Shown here: positions 20,016 to 28,632 of the stretch, piece after piece
Numbering within the stretch: position 1 is the stretch's first letter
Layout: each line of letters starts with the position of its first letter
Assembly (NCBI GenBank): GCA_964541155.1
Contig: CAZIPC010000006.1
Location: 181,477-245,476, forward strand
Direction of reading: 5' to 3'
DNA: 64,000 bases
Origin: UBA4416 sp964541155
GTDB taxonomy: Bacteria; Bacteroidota; Bacteroidia; B-17B0; Aurantibacillaceae
The notes under the pieces: generated by a model
The model's database searches: none
The model's input: the letters and a program-made list of their open reading frames with translations, nothing else
Told to the model about the DNA's origin: nothing
Position numbers and translations under genes: made by a program

Positions 20016-20504
20016 ATGAAAAAAATATTTTTATCATTACTTATATTGAGTTCAACGATTTTATTTTCGCAAACGAGTCCTTGCGGTCAATTTCATCGTA
20101 AATACTGTCTTATTAATTCAAAAGATGATAATAAAGTAGAGTGGATGTATAATGCTCAATCAAAAAGTGGATTATTTAATCAAGGATCTACTTCTAAGAT
20201 TCGTTGTGTAGTTTATAAAGGAATGGATTATCGTATAAATGTTTGTTGCGAAACATCTTTAGCTACCAAATTAAATTACAAAATTTACGATGCGCGTACA
20301 AATGAATTATTATATGATAATAGTACAGCAGATAACGCTCCACTATTTCAATTTCAAAGTGCAGTTAGTCGCCAATTAATTATAGAAGTAAATGTTCCTA
20401 ATGGAGAAACTCAAAAAGATAAAAATAAACCTTTAGAAGCAGCATGTGTAGGTTTGTTAATTGAGCATAGAGTTTCTGATATTAAAGGTTTTTCTAAGTA
20501 TTAA
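20016..20504 (+). CDS. Small exported protein of unknown function
   Basis: 162 residues with a signal peptide (MKKIFLSLLILSSTILFS, cleavage near QTSPC). The mature part has several Cys (CGQFHRKYC, RCVVYKG, VCCETS, AACVG), which may form disulfides in the periplasm, and is otherwise beta-rich. I do not recognise the family. It lies 11 bases after the lipoprotein gene, the last gene before a strong terminator. Confidence 0.75.
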   Translation: MKKIFLSLLILSSTILFSQTSPCGQFHRKYCLINSKDDNKVEWMYNAQSKSGLFNQGSTSKIRCVVYKGMDYRINVCCETSLATKLNYKIYDARTNELLYDNSTADNAPLFQFQSAVSRQLIIEVNVPNGETQKDKNKPLEAACVGLLIEHRVSDIKGFSKY

Positions 20505-20524
20505 TATTAGAGCAACACAAGTAT

Positions 20525-20554
20525 AAAAAAGCCATCAATATTGATGGCTTTTTT
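20525..20554. terminator. Bidirectional terminator
   Basis: Six A, then the perfect palindrome GCCATCAAT/ATTGATGGC, then six T. It lies between convergent genes and can end both transcripts. Confidence 0.92.
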
Positions 20555-20572
20555 AGTTTTTAAGTTTTTTAC

Positions 20573-21319
20573 TTAATAGTAATAAAAATCTTTTGTTCGT
20601 TTATAAAGAGGTAAAATCCAGCCAAATCTAATACCTATTAAAACATCAAAACGTTTTTTTGTATCAGCTAATCCTGTGTCGTAATTAAAACCTCTTAGGC
20701 TTTTTGTACTAGCTTCGTAAAATTCAAATCCTGCATAGCAGTTGGCTAATCTATTATTACTAATGTATTTGTATCCAATAAATTGAGATAATCCAAATCC
20801 TCCAGATAAACGATCATATCCTTTTTTTAAATCCCCTTTAATAGCTGCAATTTTTTGATTTGCATCATATAATTTTACTTTATGTTGCATCCATCCACCA
20901 CCAACTGTAAAAAATACTCCAGAGTTTGGGTTATTTCCCCATTTAGAAATCATGTATCCTATATTTCCAAAAATATTCCATCCACGTTCAGTTAATCTTA
21001 AATCTGCTGGATAACCTTCATTATCTGTAATATGGCCATCAGGTGTTCTCATTGATGCTACAACATCTTCTTTCACGTTTCTTCCAAAAAAATAACTCCC
21101 TTCAATATTAAAAATGATATTTTGTTTTGTTTTCCAGGTAAAATTGCCTCCTGCGCTTAAGTTTGGTCCAAAGCGTTTTGCTAAATCATATTGAGGTAAT
21201 TGACCACTTACATGAAATCCTATCATTAAAATGCGAACACAAGAATCTTTTATAGATTGTGCAATTATTGCTGAGTTTAAGATGCCGTAAATAATAATTA
21301 ATTTGTATTTATTTTTCAT
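20573..21319 (-). CDS. Outer membrane beta-barrel protein, unknown function
   Basis: 248 residues with a signal peptide (MKNKYKLIIIYGILNSAIIAQS). The mature part has repeated Gly- and aromatic-rich amphipathic strands (LSAGGNFTW, NIIFNIEGSYFFG, NIFGNIGYMI, GVFFTVGGGWMQHKV, FDVLIGIRFGWILPLY) as in small 8- to 12-stranded barrels common in Bacteroidota. I recognise no named family. It is monocistronic between the terminators at 20525 and 21409. Confidence 0.75.
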   Translation of the reverse strand: MKNKYKLIIIYGILNSAIIAQSIKDSCVRILMIGFHVSGQLPQYDLAKRFGPNLSAGGNFTWKTKQNIIFNIEGSYFFGRNVKEDVVASMRTPDGHITDNEGYPADLRLTERGWNIFGNIGYMISKWGNNPNSGVFFTVGGGWMQHKVKLYDANQKIAAIKGDLKKGYDRLSGGFGLSQFIGYKYISNNRLANCYAGFEFYEASTKSLRGFNYDTGLADTKKRFDVLIGIRFGWILPLYKRTKDFYYY

Positions 21320-21408
21320 TGTTTATAGAAAATCAATTATGAGTATAAATTTATAGTATAAAGTTTGTAAAACCTATTGATTATTGTATGCCTATACATA
21401 TGTTTAAC

Positions 21409-21440
21409 AAAAAAAGAGCCGAATTAATCGGCTCTTTTTT
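21409..21440 (-). terminator. Terminator downstream of sucD
   Basis: Arms GAGCCGA and TCGGCTC with a 5-base loop, flanked by A and T runs. On the minus strand it lies 19 bases after the sucD stop and ends in a T-run. Confidence 0.88.
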
Positions 21441-21458
21441 AATTTTATTAATAATTGA

Positions 21459-22340
21459 TTATGCTTTTACGCCCAATACTTCAGCCATTGTTTTTCCGAT
21501 TGAAGCTGGACTATCTACCACATGAATTCCACACTCGCGCATAATTTCCATTTTAGCTTGAGCTGTATCATCATGTCCACCAACAATAGCACCAGCGTGC
21601 CCCATTGTACGACCTTTCGGAGCTGTTTGTCCTGCAATAAAGCCAACTACAGGTTTTTTATTACCGTTAGCTTTAATCCAACGAGCAGCATCCGCTTCGT
21701 AACTTCCTCCAATTTCTCCAATCATTACAATAGCATCTGTTTCTGGATCGTTCATTAATAACTCAACAGCATCACGAGTTGGTGTTCCAATGATTGGGTC
21801 TCCTCCAATACCAATAGCTGTACTAACCCCTAATCCAGCCTTAGCCACTTGATCAGCAGCTTCATAAGTTAAAGTTCCTGATTTAGAAACAATTCCAATT
21901 CGTCCTTTTTTAAAGACAAAGCCAGGCATGATACCAACCTTTGCTTCTCCTGCGGTAATAACACCTGGGCAGTTTGGACCAATTAAACGGCAATCTTTAC
22001 CTTTTATGTATTCTTTAGCCGAAATCATATCTTTTACAGGAATTCCTTCTGTAATACATATAATAACTTTAATTCCGGCTTCGGCAGCTTCCATAATTGC
22101 ATCAGCTGCAAAAGCAGCTGGAACAAAAATAATAGATGTATCAGCACCTGCTTTCTCTACAGCATCTTTTACTGTATTAAAAACTGGTCTATCTAAATGA
22201 GTAGTGCCACCTTTTCCAGGAGTAACACCACCTACTACATTAGTTCCGTATTCAATCATTTGTGTTGCATGAAAAGTCCCCTCTCCACCTGTGAAACCTT
22301 GAACTATTACTTTTGAATTTTTTCCTACTAAAACGCCCAT
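21459..22340 (-). CDS. sucD: Succinate-CoA ligase alpha subunit
   Basis: 293 residues. The CoA-binding Rossmann domain begins MGVLVGKNSKVIVQGFTGGE, with TPGKGGTTHLDRPVFNTV and RLIGPNCPGVI. The ligase domain has GIGGDPIIGT and the phospho-His loop GHAGAIVGG (His active site). It partners with SucC in the TCA cycle. It is transcribed alone on the minus strand, 2.4 kb from sucC and towards it, with its own terminator, so subunit balance must be set by two separate promoters. Confidence 0.97.
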   Translation of the reverse strand: MGVLVGKNSKVIVQGFTGGEGTFHATQMIEYGTNVVGGVTPGKGGTTHLDRPVFNTVKDAVEKAGADTSIIFVPAAFAADAIMEAAEAGIKVIICITEGIPVKDMISAKEYIKGKDCRLIGPNCPGVITAGEAKVGIMPGFVFKKGRIGIVSKSGTLTYEAADQVAKAGLGVSTAIGIGGDPIIGTPTRDAVELLMNDPETDAIVMIGEIGGSYEADAARWIKANGNKKPVVGFIAGQTAPKGRTMGHAGAIVGGHDDTAQAKMEIMRECGIHVVDSPASIGKTMAEVLGVKA

Positions 22341-22543
22341 TGTGTATAATTTTGAATATTAATTGATAAGTATTGGATAATAAGCTTTTTTTTTGCGGGC
22401 TAAATTAATCATTTCTCTTTAATACTAAAAGGAAAAATAGCAATAACCTGCCTTTTATTTTTATAAAATAGGTTAGTTAAAGAAACAATAAAAAAATATA
22501 ATTGAATTGTTAGTACTTTAAGTGCTTTCGTTAATAAAATAAG

Positions 22544-22551
22544 TAAATTTG
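22544..22551 (+). promoter_or_regulatory. Candidate -7 element upstream of mnmE
   Basis: TAAATTTG matches TAnnTTTG, 19 bases before the mnmE ATG. A good TTG -33 box is not evident. Confidence 0.35.
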
Positions 22552-22570
22552 CGGCTATCTTAATACACAA

Positions 22571-23971
22571 ATGTCAAATTATACGCTTAATAATGATACT
22601 ATTGCAGCTTTAGCAACCCCTCATGGCTCTGGAGCTATTGCTGTAATTAGATTAAGTGGTGAAAATGCAATTTCAATTACTGAAAAAGTATTTTATACAA
22701 AAACGTTAAACCCCAAACTATTACATAACAAAGCTAGTCATACGGCTCATTTTGGTATTATAGCGGATGGAGATCTTATCATTGATGAAGTACTTGTTAC
22801 CATATTTAAAGCACCAAAAACATATACTGGCGAAGAAATAGTAGAATTATCTTGTCATGGCTCTGTATTTATACAACAACAAATTTTACAATTACTTTTT
22901 AAACAAGGCGCACGCCCAGCACAAGCAGGCGAATTTACTTTACGCGCTTTTTTAAATGGAAAATTAGATTTAAGCCAAGCCGAAGCCGTAGCTGATTTAA
23001 TTGCCAGTCATTCAGCCTCATCTCATCAAGTGGCCATGCAACACATGCGTGGTGGATTTAGTAATAAAATCGCCATTTTACGTGAAAATTTATTGAATTT
23101 TGCGTCGTTAATTGAATTAGAATTAGACTTTAGCGAAGAAGATGTAGAGTTTGCAGATAGAAAAGATTTAAAGAAATTAATTCATGTAATTACAACTCTT
23201 ATTGAACAATTAATAGCCAGCTTTGAACTTGGTAATGTTATAAAAAATGGTATTCCTGTAGCTATTGTTGGTAAACCAAATGCAGGAAAATCTACATTAC
23301 TAAATGTTTTATTAGAAGATGATAGAGCAATTGTGAGTGAAATACCTGGCACAACAAGAGATACTATAGAAGATGAATTAATTATTGATGGCGTATTATT
23401 TAGATTTATAGATACCGCAGGAATTAGAAATACTACAGATGTTATTGAACAAATTGGTGTAAATAAAGCTTTTGAGGTGATTAAAAAATCGGCAATTGTT
23501 ATTTATTTGTTTGATGTACATCAATTAAGTAAAGGAGATTTACAACAAGAGTTAGATGTATTAAAAGAATATATAGGTAACTCACAACTGTTAGTAGTTG
23601 GGAATAAAATAGATTCTGAAGATATCGAAGAATTAAAAAAGGAATATTTAAGTGTTTCTGGCATTCAGTTTATATCAGCTAAAGAGCAACTAAACATCAT
23701 TAATTTAAAAAAATCGTTAGTTAATTTATTTGATAGTAGATCTGTAAACACAACAGATACTATTGTTACTAATTCTCGTCATGTTAGTTCATTAAATAAA
23801 GCGTTTAATGCACTTATTAAAGTTAACGAAGGGCTTAATACTCAGATACAGAGCGACTTTTTAGCTCTAGACATTCGCTATGCTCTTGAAGCCCTAGGCG
23901 AAATTACAGGACAAGTTACCAATGATGATTTATTAGGTAATATCTTCTCGAAATTTTGTATCGGGAAGTAA
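22571..23971 (+). CDS. mnmE: tRNA uridine-5-carboxymethylaminomethyl(34) synthesis GTPase MnmE
   Basis: GTPase (466 aa) that with MnmG installs cmnm5 on U34 of certain tRNAs. The N-terminal folate-binding domain has DTIAALATPHGSGAIAVIRLSG and YTGEEIVELSCHGS; the inserted G domain has VGKPNAGKSTLLN, PGTTRDTIED, DTAGI and NKID; the C-terminal helical domain ends FSKFCIGK with the conserved Cys. The last codons and stop form the left part of the direct repeat that bounds the genomic island, so this gene appears to be the insertion target. It is intact after insertion. Confidence 0.98.
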   Translation: MSNYTLNNDTIAALATPHGSGAIAVIRLSGENAISITEKVFYTKTLNPKLLHNKASHTAHFGIIADGDLIIDEVLVTIFKAPKTYTGEEIVELSCHGSVFIQQQILQLLFKQGARPAQAGEFTLRAFLNGKLDLSQAEAVADLIASHSASSHQVAMQHMRGGFSNKIAILRENLLNFASLIELELDFSEEDVEFADRKDLKKLIHVITTLIEQLIASFELGNVIKNGIPVAIVGKPNAGKSTLLNVLLEDDRAIVSEIPGTTRDTIEDELIIDGVLFRFIDTAGIRNTTDVIEQIGVNKAFEVIKKSAIVIYLFDVHQLSKGDLQQELDVLKEYIGNSQLLVVGNKIDSEDIEELKKEYLSVSGIQFISAKEQLNIINLKKSLVNLFDSRSVNTTDTIVTNSRHVSSLNKAFNALIKVNEGLNTQIQSDFLALDIRYALEALGEITGQVTNDDLLGNIFSKFCIGK

Positions 23972-24012
23972 TATCAATTTTTGTAACTATCCTCAACTAT
24001 CTCCAATTATAA
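23964..24012 (+). repeat. Left attachment site candidate (attL)
   Basis: Begins with the last mnmE bases GGAAGTAATATC (identical at the right end), continues through a diverged ~13-base spacer, and ends with a 24-base stretch at 23989-24012 that is identical at the right end. Confidence 0.75.
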
Positions 24013-24170
24013 AAATTGTTCAAAACCCTTTATTACCAACATTTTGAGAGGTTGATGTGTTAGGAATTATTTTTTGCCCTTAGTTTGATTGTACACAATT
24101 TTGTAACAGAAACGAAAACAGTGTGGCTGTTTTTGTGTCAGAATTAAAGTAACAACCAAAAACTAAAAAC

Positions 24171-25298
24171 ATGAAAATTCACATCAGAAAAAGAAAAACT
24201 GGCGAAGAAAAATCAAGCCTGAATTTGGAAATTAGCATCAATGGTAGAAGAACTCGAGAGTCTCTTAATTTGTTTTTGTACAATAAACCAAAAAACAAAT
24301 TGCAAGAGAAGCAAAACAAAGATACCTTGGAATTGGTAGAACAAATTAAAGCAAGTAAAACAATTGAACTTCAAGATCAAAAGTATGGAACCTATCGCAT
24401 TGATTTTGGTAAACGAAATTTTTTAAAATTCTTTGAAGAGAAAATGGAAGAGAGAAGCGAGTCAGCAGGTAACTATGGTAATTGGGATTCAGCATTAAAA
24501 CATTTAAAAGCATGTTTCGGCGAAGTACTCATGATGAGTGAAATTAATTTAGAGAATGCAGAAAAGTTTAAGCGCTATCTAAAAGAACAAGCTAAAACTA
24601 AAAGTCAAAATTCATTATCGCAAAATAGCCTTTACTCGTATTACAATAAATTTAAGGCTTGTGTTAGACTTGCCTATATGGAAAGATATTTGAGAGAGAA
24701 CATGGCGGAATTTATGAAAGGTTTTTCGCAAGGAGAATCATTTCGGGAATACTTAACCTTTGATGAGGTGCAGTCTTTAGTGAAAGAAAAATGTAGATAC
24801 CCTATTCTTAAAAATGCATTTTTATTTTCTTGCTTAACTGGTATTAGATGGAGCGACATCAATAAACTAACTTGGTCGCAATTGCGTTATAATGAAAAAC
24901 GCGGATATGAGTTAATATTTCGTCAACAAAAAACCAAAGGAATGGAGTATCTTCCAATATCATTACAAGCTGTGGAATTAATGGGGCCGAAAGGAGATGC
25001 GAAAGAAATAGATAGAATATTTTCCGGATTGAGGTATTCGGCTTATATGAATGTTGGTTTGTTTGAATGGGTTGCAAGAGCTGGTATAAAAAAGAAAATA
25101 ACCTTTCATTGCGCTCGTCATACTCATGCTGTACTTTTGTTAGAGAATGGAACGGATATATACACTGTTAGTAAAATGCTTGGGCATAGAGAATTGAAAA
25201 CGACGCAAATTTATGCAAAGATTGTAGATAGTAAAAAAACAGAAGCAGTAAACTCATTACCTAAGTTAAATTTTAATATACAAACTAATGAAACATAA
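24171..25298 (+). CDS. Tyrosine recombinase (integrase)
   Basis: 375 residues. An N-terminal arm-binding region is followed by a SAM-like core-binding domain (about 85-190) and the catalytic domain with all key residues: Arg in TGIRWSDINKL, HxxR in FHCARHTHAV, and His plus Tyr nucleophile in LGHRELKTTQIYAKI. This layout is common to Bacteroidota integrative elements. It begins about 160 bases inside the left direct repeat, as expected for an island integrase acting on the mnmE site. The following gene overlaps its end by 11 bases. Confidence 0.95.
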   Translation: MKIHIRKRKTGEEKSSLNLEISINGRRTRESLNLFLYNKPKNKLQEKQNKDTLELVEQIKASKTIELQDQKYGTYRIDFGKRNFLKFFEEKMEERSESAGNYGNWDSALKHLKACFGEVLMMSEINLENAEKFKRYLKEQAKTKSQNSLSQNSLYSYYNKFKACVRLAYMERYLRENMAEFMKGFSQGESFREYLTFDEVQSLVKEKCRYPILKNAFLFSCLTGIRWSDINKLTWSQLRYNEKRGYELIFRQQKTKGMEYLPISLQAVELMGPKGDAKEIDRIFSGLRYSAYMNVGLFEWVARAGIKKKITFHCARHTHAVLLLENGTDIYTVSKMLGHRELKTTQIYAKIVDSKKTEAVNSLPKLNFNIQTNET

Positions 25299-26097
25299 AG
25301 ATTATTTAAGCCTAAACTATGATGGGCGTGCTGAGCAAGAAATAAAAACCAAGAAGACTCATGTTTATCAACAATATTTAAAGGAGATAAATGGTTTTGC
25401 AAAAGAATTGTCAATGAAATTTCCAGAAGTGAAAGATATCTTTTTTGTTGAAGTGGCTAAAAGAGGATTTGAAGTTGCATATAAAAAAAGTATCGATTCA
25501 GCTACAAGGGATATTACTATAAATCTATTTGATAAAATAGCAGATACAGAAAATTTTGTTGAATATATGAAAGCGATTAAGGTTGGTCGTTACCTAACTA
25601 AAAAATTAACAATTACCTATATAGATCCAATTAAAAAAGGTAAAAATGGAACAACTGATTCTATTCGCTCTAATGAACAACTTAAAGATGCTCCTGTAAA
25701 AACAATAGTTATTGAGGCTGGACAATTATTAGGTTTAATAGAAGAATCGCTTGCTAATCATCTTAAAACAGAAGGTTTGAATGAAGTGAATAAAATTAAA
25801 AAAGCTAAGCCATCTCTTTTCGGAAAAGATAATATAACGGATGAAAGATTTAATGCTCAGTATGCTCGTGCAGCTTGCCAAGAGATTTTTAATTATATCG
25901 AGCCTTCAAAATCAGAATTAGAAATTAAGAAAGAAATATGTGTTTTGGTTTTGGAACACCACCGTTTAATTGAAAGATTTGTTGATTATGATAATAGAAA
26001 AAGGCAAGAACAAATTATCTCAAATGATCATGCCCCTCTAATAAAGCGTAGTACTTGGATATCAAGGACTTTTAGTTTGTATAATAAACGAAAATGA
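25288..26097 (+). CDS. Island protein of unknown function next to the integrase
   Basis: 269 residues, highly charged (many Lys and Glu), probably helical, without signal peptide or membrane segments. I recognise no domain. Its ATG lies inside the integrase gene (11-base overlap), so the two are translationally linked. That position is often used for regulators or accessory factors of excision and transfer in Bacteroidota elements, but this is only context. An inverted repeat covers its stop codon and the bases after it. Confidence 0.75.
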   Translation: MKHKDYLSLNYDGRAEQEIKTKKTHVYQQYLKEINGFAKELSMKFPEVKDIFFVEVAKRGFEVAYKKSIDSATRDITINLFDKIADTENFVEYMKAIKVGRYLTKKLTITYIDPIKKGKNGTTDSIRSNEQLKDAPVKTIVIEAGQLLGLIEESLANHLKTEGLNEVNKIKKAKPSLFGKDNITDERFNAQYARAACQEIFNYIEPSKSELEIKKEICVLVLEHHRLIERFVDYDNRKRQEQIISNDHAPLIKRSTWISRTFSLYNKRK

Positions 26098-26130
26098 AAC
26101 TCAAAAAAAATCATTTACACTGAGTTTCAT
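26094..26130 (+). repeat. Inverted repeat at the end of the unknown island gene
   Basis: Perfect arms ATGAAACTCA and TGAGTTTCAT, 17-base A-rich loop, covering the stop codon of the preceding gene. There is no T-run after it, so it may be a weak terminator, RNA-stabilising hairpin or protein-binding site. Confidence 0.5.
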
Positions 26131-26178
26131 AAATCAGAAAACTAGTTTAAATAATATTGCAGCATAATTTAAACGAAC

Positions 26179-26547
26179 ATGGAAAATAATAATTCAAATT
26201 TACAACCAATAGTTAAGAGACCATTATGGTCATTAACCGAAGAGGAGTTCGTAGAACTCCATAAAAACTGTTTAACAGAGGTCTTAAAAACTGTAATATC
26301 AGGAGAAATTAAAACAGCTAAGGAAGAAGCTATTCCAAAGAACGACACAATGAGCGTGGAAGAAACAGCAGCGCTTATTGGTTATGTTCCTCAAACCCTT
26401 TATGGAAAAGTTTGCAAAAGAGAAATTCCAAGGCTTTCCACAGGGCGTCCTTTAATATTTAGCCGTAAAGAAATTACCTTATGGTTAAAATTAGGTAAAC
26501 CAACTATTGCCGAAATGGCTTTAATGCGTAGAAACGGAGAAATATGA
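26179..26547 (+). CDS. Excisionase-like helix-turn-helix DNA-binding protein
   Basis: 122 residues. The C-terminal half (MSVEETAALIGYVPQTLYGK ... GRPLIFSRKEITLWL) has the HTH_17/MerR-like winged helix pattern of excisionases and small island regulators: a helix with an ETAALIG turn, a recognition helix, then a beta wing that reads PLIFSRKEI. It probably binds the attachment site or its own promoter. It overlaps the next gene by four bases (ATGA), so it heads a three-gene operon. Confidence 0.82.
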   Translation: MENNNSNLQPIVKRPLWSLTEEEFVELHKNCLTEVLKTVISGEIKTAKEEAIPKNDTMSVEETAALIGYVPQTLYGKVCKREIPRLSTGRPLIFSRKEITLWLKLGKPTIAEMALMRRNGEI

Positions 26548-27020
26548 CAGGAGAGGAAAACCCGGACCCATTAGGGGAATACGTAAAAGTATGCCCCTAT
26601 TGTGGTGAAAGTTTCACCGCAGGTCATATGAACCGACAATTTTGTCCTGAAAAAAATGGCTTTAAAGATTATTGTAAAAACAGGTATAAGCGGTTAGTGA
26701 AGGAAGAGCTATCTTTTATTGTTGATGATCAGAGTATCTCAGAAGAAACAGAAATTAATACTGAAAACGAAATAACAAAAGAAACGCCATTAGAAATCAC
26801 CATTCACCTAATGAAACATTTATTAAGGCATCAACTTACGTTGAAGTTGCCATTAAATCATTTGTCCGATTTAGGCGCTTCCTATGAAGCCTATGATGGC
26901 CAGTATACAATACCAGGTACTGAATTAAAAGTACTTACTTATTGTCCCTACGCTTTGGCATGGGGCTATGAAAATCAATTAATATTAACTCATAAAAATC
27001 AACTATCATGGATCCAGTAA
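26544..27020 (+). CDS. Cys-rich small protein, possible zinc finger
   Basis: 158 residues. The N-terminus has VCPYCGES, then FCPEKNGF and DYCKNRYKR: four Cys in a CxxC-x(n)-C-x8-C arrangement typical of a zinc-binding knuckle. The C-terminal part is hydrophobic and aromatic, with no known motif. Translationally coupled to the HTH gene before it and overlapping the next gene. Role unknown; DNA or RNA contact is a guess from the Cys cluster. Confidence 0.7.
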   Translation: MTGEENPDPLGEYVKVCPYCGESFTAGHMNRQFCPEKNGFKDYCKNRYKRLVKEELSFIVDDQSISEETEINTENEITKETPLEITIHLMKHLLRHQLTLKLPLNHLSDLGASYEAYDGQYTIPGTELKVLTYCPYALAWGYENQLILTHKNQLSWIQ

Positions 27021-27196
27021 TGCAAACCCTTTTTGGCAAGATGCCTATCGAAAAACTTAACAATACAACTTCTAGCAAAAATAACAGTTCAACTATTTTA
27101 TTTTTAGGAGGACTAACTATTTGCCTAGCAATAGTAGCCTATAAACTTTATCAAAATAATCTTGAATTAAAACAGAAAATATATCAAGATAAGTAG
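27008..27196 (+). CDS. Small single-pass membrane protein
   Basis: 62 residues with one predicted membrane helix (ILFLGGLTICLAIVAYKLY) and a short Lys-rich tail. It can start at 27008 or at 27020, where ATG overlaps the preceding stop as TAATG; the second is equally plausible. Last gene of the left-end island operon. Function unknown. Confidence 0.6.
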   Translation: MDPVMQTLFGKMPIEKLNNTTSSKNNSSTILFLGGLTICLAIVAYKLYQNNLELKQKIYQDK

Positions 27197-27227
27197 CTAC
27201 AAGATTTCATATAAAAAACCAATGCAA

Positions 27228-27611
27228 CTAATTATTAATGATATCTAAAATAAACAAATCTGCAGGAGCCAATTTGTAATTACACAATTTTCGTGGAGCA
27301 TCGAAAACAAATTCATCATGATCTGTTAAATTGAAATTTGATGAAACAAATTCGCATTCAAAGGCTATGAGTTCAATTGAAAAGGAATCATAATGGTGAA
27401 TATTACTAGCCAAATAGCTTTTAATGTTCACCTTCATTCCTAATTCTTCGTCCAATTCCCTTTTCAAAGCAGTTTCAGGATCTTCATTTCCTTCAATTTT
27501 ACCTCCAGGAAATTCCCAATATCCACCTAATGATTTTTCGGGCTTACGACGGGCAATAAAAACCCTCCCGTCGTTCCAAATAATGCCACACACTATTTTA
27601 ATGATCTTCAT
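27228..27611 (-). CDS. Nudix (MutT-like) hydrolase
   Basis: 127 residues with a complete Nudix box, G-x5-E-x7-RE-x2-EE-x-G, within GGKIEGNEDPETALKRELDE followed by ELG (about residues 37-59), and the MutT-like GGYWEFPGG. It cleaves nucleoside diphosphates linked to another group; MutT-like length and motif suggest oxidised dNTP or NTP sanitation. It lies 64 bases downstream of the defence-like operon on the same strand and may be its last gene. In that setting, hydrolysis of a signalling nucleotide is possible but unproven. Confidence 0.9.
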   Translation of the reverse strand: MKIIKIVCGIIWNDGRVFIARRKPEKSLGGYWEFPGGKIEGNEDPETALKRELDEELGMKVNIKSYLASNIHHYDSFSIELIAFECEFVSSNFNLTDHDEFVFDAPRKLCNYKLAPADLFILDIINN

Positions 27612-27675
27612 TGTAATATGCCTTATAACTTGTAGGTTCTAAATTAAAATATTTCGAAACAGGACCATTTAATTC

Positions 27676-28608
27676 CTAGTACTCAGCACTATTGTTTCCT
27701 TCATTGAAATTAAATAACCTATACAAATAATATCTGTCAGGATTTTCATTCGAAAACAACACTTCATTAATAGAAATATCAAAAGGAGTGTTTATGCCAC
27801 CAATGGTTGTTTTTACTTCTATATAAATCGGCATCCCTTCCTCATTATACGAAAGTATATCATAACCATCACCATCTCCTTTCAAAGATTTATGTTCTAC
27901 CTCCTTGTTAAGACCAAGTTTAATTAGCTTTTCTTTCTCCCTTTCTACAACTAATAACTCACCTTTTAAACCAATTTTCATTGAGCGTTCTGTTTTTTTT
28001 AAATAATCAGTTTTAGTAACCCTTCTGGTTTTATTAGAAGGAATATGTGGTTTACGTGAAAAGGGTGTAAAATCGCTTTTAATCAATATATTTTTCTCTT
28101 CAATAATCTTATTCTCGGTGTATGGATCTGCGTCCAATTCAAAATCTCCAAGTCTTAATCCGATATTATTAAAAACATCATCCTTTATTTCCCAATCTAA
28201 AATTTGCCACTGAAATTGAACTGGTTTTTCTTTAGTAGGATTATGTGATTCGTAGGCTAATTTACCAATATAGGTGTACTTCGCAGTGCTGCTTGTTCTT
28301 AATAATAAATAAATATTACTTTTTTGGTAGTCATGTGCAATTAACTTTTTTATTTGAGGGGAAGTTAATGATTGTTGTGGTTGACTTTGCCATGTTAGAA
28401 TCCCATCCTCAGTTATACCTTCCTTAAAAGTATGGTGAGCTATGGTTGTGCCAAACGTAACAAAAAAAACGAAATCATTTTCTGTATTGGGTACAGATAC
28501 AATGCCATGTAAACCCCATTTACCAGAGCCAGGAACAAAATTATTTTCAGGAGAAAATATTTGATGCAAATCCTCCCGACTATATAATTTATATCTAATT
28601 AACGTCAC
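27676..28608 (-). CDS. DUF3427/DUF3883-type protein, putative nuclease
   Basis: 310 residues. The N-terminal ~150 residues (LYSREDLHQIFSPENNF ... GKWGLHGIV ... TWQSQPQQSL) resemble the DUF3427 domain found attached to helicases and restriction proteins. The C-terminal part has GYDILSYNEEG then IYIEVKTTIGG, an Asp-x(n)-Glu-x-Lys arrangement typical of DUF3883 and PD-(D/E)xK nucleases. I infer a DNA-cleaving or DNA-sensing effector. It follows the alarmone synthetase gene by 24 bases in the restriction operon. Domain assignments are by eye. Confidence 0.75.
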   Translation of the reverse strand: MTLIRYKLYSREDLHQIFSPENNFVPGSGKWGLHGIVSVPNTENDFVFFVTFGTTIAHHTFKEGITEDGILTWQSQPQQSLTSPQIKKLIAHDYQKSNIYLLLRTSSTAKYTYIGKLAYESHNPTKEKPVQFQWQILDWEIKDDVFNNIGLRLGDFELDADPYTENKIIEEKNILIKSDFTPFSRKPHIPSNKTRRVTKTDYLKKTERSMKIGLKGELLVVEREKEKLIKLGLNKEVEHKSLKGDGDGYDILSYNEEGMPIYIEVKTTIGGINTPFDISINEVLFSNENPDRYYLYRLFNFNEGNNSAEY

Positions 28609-28632
28609 TTTTGAATTATGTTTAATCTGTAT

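Noticed and set aside
23964..24012. tRNA gene as the island insertion site
   Set aside because: No tRNA-like cloverleaf or TPsiC signal found; the repeat overlaps the end of mnmE instead.
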